A DNA stretch of 64,000 nucleotides from Cohnella silvisoli (GTDB taxonomy: Bacteria > Bacillota > Bacilli > Paenibacillales > Paenibacillaceae). This document shows, in pieces, positions 58,981-64,000 of this stretch. The stretch is taken from contig NZ_JAIOAP010000012.1 in NCBI RefSeq assembly GCF_021190915.1, positions 1 through 64,000 on the forward strand. Direction: 5' to 3'. The translations under genes and the position numbers were made by a program. Numbering within the stretch: position 1 is the first letter of the stretch; each line of letters starts with the position of its first letter. The notes beneath the pieces are model-generated. The model saw only the letters and a list, made by a program, of their open reading frames with translations, did no database searches and was not told where the DNA came from.

Positions 58981-60032
58981 TACGTAACCGTCACCGTCCC
59001 AAGAACCGCCACGCTGCCGTCAGCGATCGGTATATTCGACGTGCCACCGTTTACTGTTAAACTCACGTAGTCGATAATTGGCGGAATATCGAGGATTACG
59101 TTAGCGATCCGCGTATAACGAACGAGTGGGTCGACGAACGCGAGCGTTGCGAGGTACGCCTTAACTCCGGATTCGATTAGCGCCTTAACTTGCGGAAGCG
59201 TCGCGCCCGGCGCCAGTGTCACGTCTACGCTAACGTTTATCGCGACTTCCGTTGCACCCGCCACTGTTACCGTTGCGCCTATTGGACGTTGCGACTCGAT
59301 ATAAGCCGTTGCTTCTGTAACAACTGACGGAGCCGGCGCGGTTTTTTCATCGTCGAGAAGCACGACTTTAACGGTACCGGGGCCGCTCCAAACCGGATAC
59401 ACTTTCGCATCGGATACGCCCGGCACTTCGAGCGCCCATTGATGATATTGATTCGCGTTGCCTGACGTTGCCGGCCGCCGAGCCCGTTCGAGATATCGCG
59501 CGAGTAGCGCCGCGTTCGACTCCTGATCCGCGCCGGCATCAAAGTTAACCGAGTTTGCGACCGTTACAATACCGACGAGATCGCCGAGGAGTACGTTAAT
59601 CGCGTTGATCGAAACGTTACCGCTTGCCCCCGCGCTCTGAGCCTCCGCATTAACCGTAATCACCCCGCCGCTTATCGTGCCGGCTGCCGTCGTTACGAAA
59701 TAAATCGGAGTCGTTCCGCCCGTCGACGCGATCGTACCCGTTGGAATAACCGTACCGTTCGGGCCGCTAAACGTGAGTGTACCGACTGATTTTACGGCTG
59801 TCTTCCGCGTTAATCCGTATTCATTCGCGCGTAGATCGAGATAGGGTCCGCTCGCTGTGTCAGCGAAACCGGCGGATAGAACGTTATCAAGCTCCGTATA
59901 GGCGAGCGCTAACTCGATCGAAGCTGGCGAAAGAAGGTCGTTCGTTACAGAGCCTTGACGTTTATCGATATCCGCCGGGCTCGCGTCAAGCATCCGCTGT
60001 AAGATCGCTGCTTTTGTCTGCGTTTCGTACAC
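58980..60032 (-). CDS. xkdT: Baseplate J/gp47-like protein (XkdT)
   Basis: 350 residues. Pattern of baseplate wedge protein J: DKRQGSVTNDLLSPASIELA, DLRANEYGLTRKTA, a repeated beta region, then LLARYLERARRPATSGNANQ and a C-terminal FVDPLVRYTRIANVILDIPP. Part of the contractile-tail baseplate wedge. Confidence 0.92.
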   Translation of the reverse strand: MYETQTKAAILQRMLDASPADIDKRQGSVTNDLLSPASIELALAYTELDNVLSAGFADTASGPYLDLRANEYGLTRKTAVKSVGTLTFSGPNGTVIPTGTIASTGGTTPIYFVTTAAGTISGGVITVNAEAQSAGASGNVSINAINVLLGDLVGIVTVANSVNFDAGADQESNAALLARYLERARRPATSGNANQYHQWALEVPGVSDAKVYPVWSGPGTVKVVLLDDEKTAPAPSVVTEATAYIESQRPIGATVTVAGATEVAINVSVDVTLAPGATLPQVKALIESGVKAYLATLAFVDPLVRYTRIANVILDIPPIIDYVSLTVNGGTSNIPIADGSVAVLGTVTVT

Positions 60033-60033
60033 G

Positions 60034-60420
60034 TTAAATTGTCACCTCCACCGGAATTACTTCGTTGTCTACCGACACAAAAAAAGACACGAACAATTTG
60101 TCCGAGTCTCTTCTTATTTCGAAGCCATATACGTTATCAATCCGATCATCGTAGATAAGTGCTTCGCGTATGGCGCGCGGTATTTCTGATTCCAATAGCG
60201 CGGCGGAAACGTCCTGTCCGATGATGTCTTCGATCTCACACCCGTAGTCGAAATCGTATATTGCGAATCGGTAACGTGCGGTGCGAATCGCTTTATCAAC
60301 GAATTGCATAATCGCGGCATGGCCGTCAATGGTTCCGTTGAGATCGAGCGCGTATGTTTTAAGCGGGAGGACGACGGTTATCGCGTTTTCCTCTTCCGTT
60401 GCTAACGGACTAAACGCCAT
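60034..60420 (-). CDS. xkdS: DUF2634 baseplate protein (XkdS-like)
   Basis: 128 residues. YALDLNGTIDGHAAIMQFVD, KAIRTARYRFAIYDFDYGCE and IPRAIREALIYDDRIDNVYG are the gp25-like DUF2634 pattern. Baseplate wedge lysozyme-like fold without catalysis. Confidence 0.9.
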   Translation of the reverse strand: MAFSPLATEEENAITVVLPLKTYALDLNGTIDGHAAIMQFVDKAIRTARYRFAIYDFDYGCEIEDIIGQDVSAALLESEIPRAIREALIYDDRIDNVYGFEIRRDSDKLFVSFFVSVDNEVIPVEVTI

Positions 60421-60421
60421 A

Positions 60422-60760
60422 TTAAACGCCTCCTATTCGATCAATCACGATATACCTCTGTCCATCGTTTACCGATGCAACGCTAATACGGTCGTTAACG
60501 TTCAATGCCGCTTCGTATTCGATGTCAACCGGAGCGCCGCCGCTAATAGACGCCGTCCGGGTATGTTGCGTAAGATGCTCGCTGATAACGAGGTCGTCCG
60601 CGTCGAACTCAATCGGGCAATTGTCGACTTTTATACGGATGGCAGGCAACGGAGCCAGAACGGTCGCAAATTCGATGCCTACGCCGGAATTACCGCCGAG
60701 CGCCTGAATGACGCTGCGCAACTTAGCCCGCCCGCTTCCTTCGACCATTTCGATAGGCAT
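60422..60760 (-). CDS. xkdR: DUF2577 protein (XkdR-like)
   Basis: 112 residues. VLAPLPAIRIKVDNCPIEFD, DDLVISEHLTQHTRTASI and LNVNDRISVASVNDGQRYIV are typical of DUF2577; baseplate hub-associated OB-like domain. Order and overlap fit the PBSX operon. Confidence 0.88.
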   Translation of the reverse strand: MPIEMVEGSGRAKLRSVIQALGGNSGVGIEFATVLAPLPAIRIKVDNCPIEFDADDLVISEHLTQHTRTASISGGAPVDIEYEAALNVNDRISVASVNDGQRYIVIDRIGGV

Positions 60761-60763
60761 CCG

Positions 60764-61867
60764 TTAACCTCCGTTCACCCTTTGGATTTGCTCAATCAAC
60801 GTATCCGTGGCGCTTTTTTCTTTCGCCTTTTTCTTTTTCTTTTTCGCCTTGACCTCTTCAAACGCGTCCTCATATCCGAGTTTCGGCAAGTCGTCCGTAC
60901 GCGATAATGTTACACTCATTCGGTGTATTCCGTTCTCAAACGTATGCGTATCGGCTGTTACGTAATAGCCGCCAACAATTTCCGTCATGGACTCGAAAGC
61001 ATATACGGAAACGCCCGAAATGACTTCCGTTAAACCGAGCGCCTCAACGGATACCTCCTCCGTAACTTTCCCGAGGTCTTTTAACCGTTGCTTGGCGAGT
61101 TGTTCGATCTGAGATTGATTGAGCTTCATATCCGCTCGCTCAACGTGCTGCATCGTTCCATACTTCGCAATTAACGAGGCGTCCTTCATAACCGCACTTA
61201 ACGGTTTTTTATCCTCGTCGCCACCGATGACCTTTACGGACGTCCGCATATCCTCGATTGATTGCGAACGGTTAGCGCTCAGTATATTTACGCCATCTTC
61301 GAGCATCCAACGGACGACGGTGCCCTTCTTCTCCGTAAGATTAAGGCGGCCGCTCTCCGTCCACACTCGGAATTTGCGTCCGTTTTGCTTACGCGTTTCC
61401 GTAAGTGCCGCGGTAATCATCGCCCATATATCGGCTTCACGGAATATAGCGCGAGGAATAACGTAACTCGTATCCGCTAATGTACCGACAGGGATTCCGT
61501 AGGAGATACAAAGATCCTTTACGAAAGCGGACGCAGTCATGCCGGTAAATTTCCGCGTGTCGGAATTCTTCGTTAGATAAACATTCTCGTCATACGCCGT
61601 TATCGTCGCGTTCCCGCGATCATCGATATCGTACGAAAAGATGACTCCGCGAAATAATCCGATGAAGGCTCCATTTTCCTCCACGTAAAAGCGGAGTTCC
61701 TTACCGAGCGTAAATTTAACCGCTTGATCCTCCGCATTGACTGTATTAGAAAGCGCAATCATTAACGTCCGGTGCGGGAGCCCGTCATCTCCGGACCATG
61801 TTATGGATTTCACGAGCGATTCGATATAATACTCGTTGTCATATAGAAGCTTAATTTTTACCGACAC
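60764..61867 (-). CDS. xkdQ: Baseplate hub protein XkdQ-like
   Basis: 367 residues from GTG 61867, overlapping the LysM gene by 17 bp. Phage-late-control gpD-like fold: LLYDNEYYIESLVKSITWSG, KFTGMTASAFVKDLCISYGI and LRFYVEENG. The C-terminus is a lysine stretch (AKKKKKKAKEKSAT). Confidence 0.9.
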   Translation of the reverse strand: MSVKIKLLYDNEYYIESLVKSITWSGDDGLPHRTLMIALSNTVNAEDQAVKFTLGKELRFYVEENGAFIGLFRGVIFSYDIDDRGNATITAYDENVYLTKNSDTRKFTGMTASAFVKDLCISYGIPVGTLADTSYVIPRAIFREADIWAMITAALTETRKQNGRKFRVWTESGRLNLTEKKGTVVRWMLEDGVNILSANRSQSIEDMRTSVKVIGGDEDKKPLSAVMKDASLIAKYGTMQHVERADMKLNQSQIEQLAKQRLKDLGKVTEEVSVEALGLTEVISGVSVYAFESMTEIVGGYYVTADTHTFENGIHRMSVTLSRTDDLPKLGYEDAFEEVKAKKKKKKAKEKSATDTLIEQIQRVNGG

Positions 61868-62519
61868 TCGGAATCACCAACTTTTGGCCCGGCTGTAATA
61901 GGTTCGGATTAGCACCGATTACCGTCCGATTCTTATCGTAAATTTTCCGCCAATCATCGCCGTTACCGTAAACACGGGCCGCGATTTTCCATAAGGAGTC
62001 TCCGCTTTTAACCGCGTAAGACGACGGTGTTTCCTTCGTTGACGGACGCATGGCGGCAATCCGTACCTCCGGTGACTTCTTCGCGACATCTCCGAACTTA
62101 CGGGAAGCGCCGATAAACACGTATTCCTTCATTTCTAACGCATAATACACGTCACCCGGTTCGCCGCCGCGCTCTCCGAATGTAAAATTACGGATTGTAG
62201 CCGGGATGTCAATGCCGGCGCTACCCGTCACGACGAATCGGACAGGTTTGCCGGATTTTTGCCAACGTTCAATTTGACGCGCCGCGGACCACGGTTCGGG
62301 AAGATTGGAGTAAGCGCAGAAGGATTCGTTATGGTCACGCGGGAAGAACGACGATATCGTATACGAACGAAGCTGATTATTACCGATCACCGTGTACTCT
62401 CCGAAATTAGATACGGAGACATCTTCGAATCCGAACGGCGAGTTTACGGTTATCTCAGCGGGATTTACAGGAAGCTGGAGCGTCTCCTCTTCGTTATTAA
62501 ACTTCAGCCAAAACTCCAC
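61851..62519 (-). CDS. xkdP: LysM-containing tail protein XkdP-like
   Basis: 222 residues. N-terminal tail-tube-initiator-like domain (LPVNPAEITVNSPFGFEDVS) and a C-terminal LysM domain (YAVKSGDSLWKIAARVYGNG to GQKLVIPSV). Links the tape measure and hub, and the LysM may contact peptidoglycan during injection. Confidence 0.92.
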   Translation of the reverse strand: MEFWLKFNNEEETLQLPVNPAEITVNSPFGFEDVSVSNFGEYTVIGNNQLRSYTISSFFPRDHNESFCAYSNLPEPWSAARQIERWQKSGKPVRFVVTGSAGIDIPATIRNFTFGERGGEPGDVYYALEMKEYVFIGASRKFGDVAKKSPEVRIAAMRPSTKETPSSYAVKSGDSLWKIAARVYGNGDDWRKIYDKNRTVIGANPNLLQPGQKLVIPSVGKN

Positions 62520-62531
62520 ATAACGCCTCCT

Positions 62532-64000
62532 TTACTGCGCAATAAGGTGCGCCAATTTAGCGGCTATCGAATCGATATCGCTGTCGTTACGAACATGGAA
62601 CGTATTCCCCGTGACGACAACGGAAGGCTTGCCGCCTCCGCTGCGTTGATCTTCGCGATATGCGGACGCTTCCGTACGCGTTAATACCGTCTCGCCAGAG
62701 TGTAAGCGTGCCGGAAAATTATCGTACGGTACCCGGTCGAGTCCGGAGGCGAAACCCGGAGCACGTGAAAACGGACTATGAATATACTTGTCGAAGCTTA
62801 GATCATCCAATCCAAAAAACGTCGACATTTTTTCGCCGAAGTTCTTATTTGAGTCGGTAAGGTTCTCACCAATAGCCGATGCTCCTGGAATAACAACTGT
62901 AGCCGCAGCCGCAGCTCCCTTCATAGGCAATGATCCCGGCGTAGCTACGAAAGCCATAACCGCTGCCATCTCAGGGTTTTCCTTTGCAAAATCCTTTAAT
63001 CCAGTCAACATTCCATTTCCAACCGCTAGACCGATCTTTTTTGCCGCGTCAACTAGTGGTCCTGATGCATTCAAAGCGGTCGCTATCGTGTTTATCATTT
63101 TCTGAGTCATTGCTTGGAGTTTTGCTGAGCCTTCGGCAGCCATCCAAGCGTTAAACGACTTCATCAAGTCTTCATAGACGAACTTAATTTTGCCCTCTAA
63201 GGTCGTAATCCTCTGAAACTCGGGATTATTCGTGAAATGATCGTTTAGGTATCTGGACACCTTCTGTGTCATCCGGTCAACTGCCGCGGTGATTTGCGGT
63301 GTATATTGATCGACCATATCCGCTGCACTCGTCGCGAACCGTTTGATTAGCGGCATTGTCGGTAACAACGCAGATATCTGTAAAGTCTCGATTGCGCCAT
63401 TGAATTGTTCAACCGCTCCGGCCGCGTTATCCATCTTCTTCTTCGCAACGTCAAGCGCGGATACCTTCGACATCTCCTTGCGAAAGTCCGCGACGCCATC
63501 CGCACCTTCGTTATACAAGATATTCGCCGCACGCACCGCGTCCGTACCGAACATCATCTCGAGCGCGAGTGACCGTTGTTGATTCGTTAACTTTCCGAGT
63601 GACTTACGTAAAGTCCCGGAAATAGTCTGTAACGGCTTAATATTACCTTTTGCGTCATAGAACGCATTCGAACCGTCTTTCGTAACGAGGCCTAGCGCTT
63701 TGAATAAGGCAATTTGCGATTTGGTCGTCGGTTGTAAGTTCTGCAGCATCGTTTTTAGCGATGTTCCGGCGTCCGATCCTTTTAATCCGCTATTAGCAAA
63801 TAGACCAAGCGCTATATTCGTATCTGAAAACGTGAACCCTACGCCTGCCGCAACCGCGGATACGGCTGCAAGTGAAAGACGTAATTCTTCAACGCCAGTA
63901 GCGGAGGCGTTCGCAGTTCCGGCGAGAATGTTCGAAGCCTCTGCCGCTTTCATGCCGTCTTTTTTGTACGCGTTCAACGCCGTCGACATGATTTCCGCGG
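62532..64000 (-). CDS. Phage tail tape measure protein, 5' end outside the window
   Basis: At least 489 residues visible. TP901-type core: KAAEASNILAGTANASATGV, GLFANSGLKGSDAGTSLKTM, KSLGKLTNQQRSLALEMMFG. The frame is open to the window edge through the ATG at 63989, so the true start lies further upstream. The final 50 residues (PARLHSGETVLTRTEASAYR) are the common tape-measure C-terminus. It sets tail length. Confidence 0.9.
   Translation of the reverse strand, partial: AEIMSTALNAYKKDGMKAAEASNILAGTANASATGVEELRLSLAAVSAVAAGVGFTFSDTNIALGLFANSGLKGSDAGTSLKTMLQNLQPTTKSQIALFKALGLVTKDGSNAFYDAKGNIKPLQTISGTLRKSLGKLTNQQRSLALEMMFGTDAVRAANILYNEGADGVADFRKEMSKVSALDVAKKKMDNAAGAVEQFNGAIETLQISALLPTMPLIKRFATSAADMVDQYTPQITAAVDRMTQKVSRYLNDHFTNNPEFQRITTLEGKIKFVYEDLMKSFNAWMAAEGSAKLQAMTQKMINTIATALNASGPLVDAAKKIGLAVGNGMLTGLKDFAKENPEMAAVMAFVATPGSLPMKGAAAAATVVIPGASAIGENLTDSNKNFGEKMSTFFGLDDLSFDKYIHSPFSRAPGFASGLDRVPYDNFPARLHSGETVLTRTEASAYREDQRSGGGKPSVVVTGNTFHVRNDSDIDSIAAKLAHLIAQ

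Larger units (their letters stand above)
52622..64000 (-). mobile_element. PBSX-like prophage (tail, lysis and moron end)
   Basis: A run of minus-strand phage genes in the canonical contractile-tail order: tape measure, LysM (XkdP), XkdQ, XkdR (DUF2577), XkdS (DUF2634), XkdT (baseplate J), XkdU/YmfQ, fibres, XkdX, holin, amidase. Short or overlapping gene junctions are typical of a phage late operon. It starts at the tRNA-Leu scar and continues past the window. Confidence 0.92.

Noticed and set aside
1..64000. CRISPR arrays and insertion sequences
   Set aside because: No regularly spaced repeats, no cas genes, and no transposase was found on either strand.

Overview
The window reads as chromosome of an endospore-forming Firmicute of the Paenibacillaceae (Paenibacillus/Cohnella type). 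The grounds are two alpha/beta-type small acid-soluble spore proteins behind sigma-G-like promoters, a Spo0E-like phosphatase, CcpA with cre-like sites, a bacillithiol-type YtxJ, AcsA/AcuA/AcuC, and many DUF families typical of Bacilli (DUF1054, DUF1292, DUF1885, DUF3006, DUF3055). Gene density is high, Shine-Dalgarno sequences are strong, and TTG/GTG starts are frequent. Assignments rest on reading motifs, with no database search.

Layout: 0.2-6.2 kb holds ferritin, tyrS, a class A penicillin-binding protein with fibronectin modules, and a MepB-like gene. 6.3-10.2 kb is the acetate module: acsA divergent from acuA and acuC, with acuB missing. 10.2-15.2 kb is an AraC regulator divergent from a nucleoside hydrolase plus a CUT1-type ABC importer lacking its own ATPase. 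15.3-23.6 kb holds mtnN, ccpA, ytxJ, a YgiT-type zinc-finger protein, a VanZ-like protein, a DJ-1/PfpI protein, and ptsG-ptsI without ptsH. ptsG is preceded by a 224-bp near-palindrome. 23.1-28.4 kb has a CoA-binding protein, a divergent aroA, a crcB pair, a rhodanese, aroK and gndA. 28.6-43.8 kb has yceI, conserved unknowns, an RND pump, a TetR-controlled ABC exporter, an MFS pump, an Orn/Lys/Arg decarboxylase, and several small conserved proteins.

44-45 kb carries tRNA-Val and, about 1 kb away, an exact 26-bp copy of its anticodon-to-variable region. The pair brackets a hicB gene and a start-less hicA, which looks like a relic of a tRNA-targeted insertion. Just outside it lie three tiny acidic-protein genes, then a stretch rich in spore and DNA-maintenance functions to 52.5 kb: SASP, Spo0E-like, SASP, Ku, a ComEC-like metallo-hydrolase, an SPL-like radical SAM protein, and Ung.

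From 52.56 kb to the window end is a PBSX-like (myovirus-type) prophage on the minus strand. Its edge is a 58-nt 3' half of tRNA-Leu(TAA). Reading in the direction of transcription, it has the tape measure protein (cut by the window end), the XkdP-Q-R-S-T-U tail/baseplate series, fibre genes including a large LamG plus glycine-rich adhesin, XkdX, holin, amidase, a strong terminator, and a DUF4352 gene that looks like a moron. The integrase, capsid genes and other attachment site must lie beyond 64 kb.

The strongest candidates for something undescribed are the palindrome before ptsG, the tRNA-Val-bounded relic with its neighbouring acidic micro-genes, and the apparent nucleoside-specific CUT1 system.
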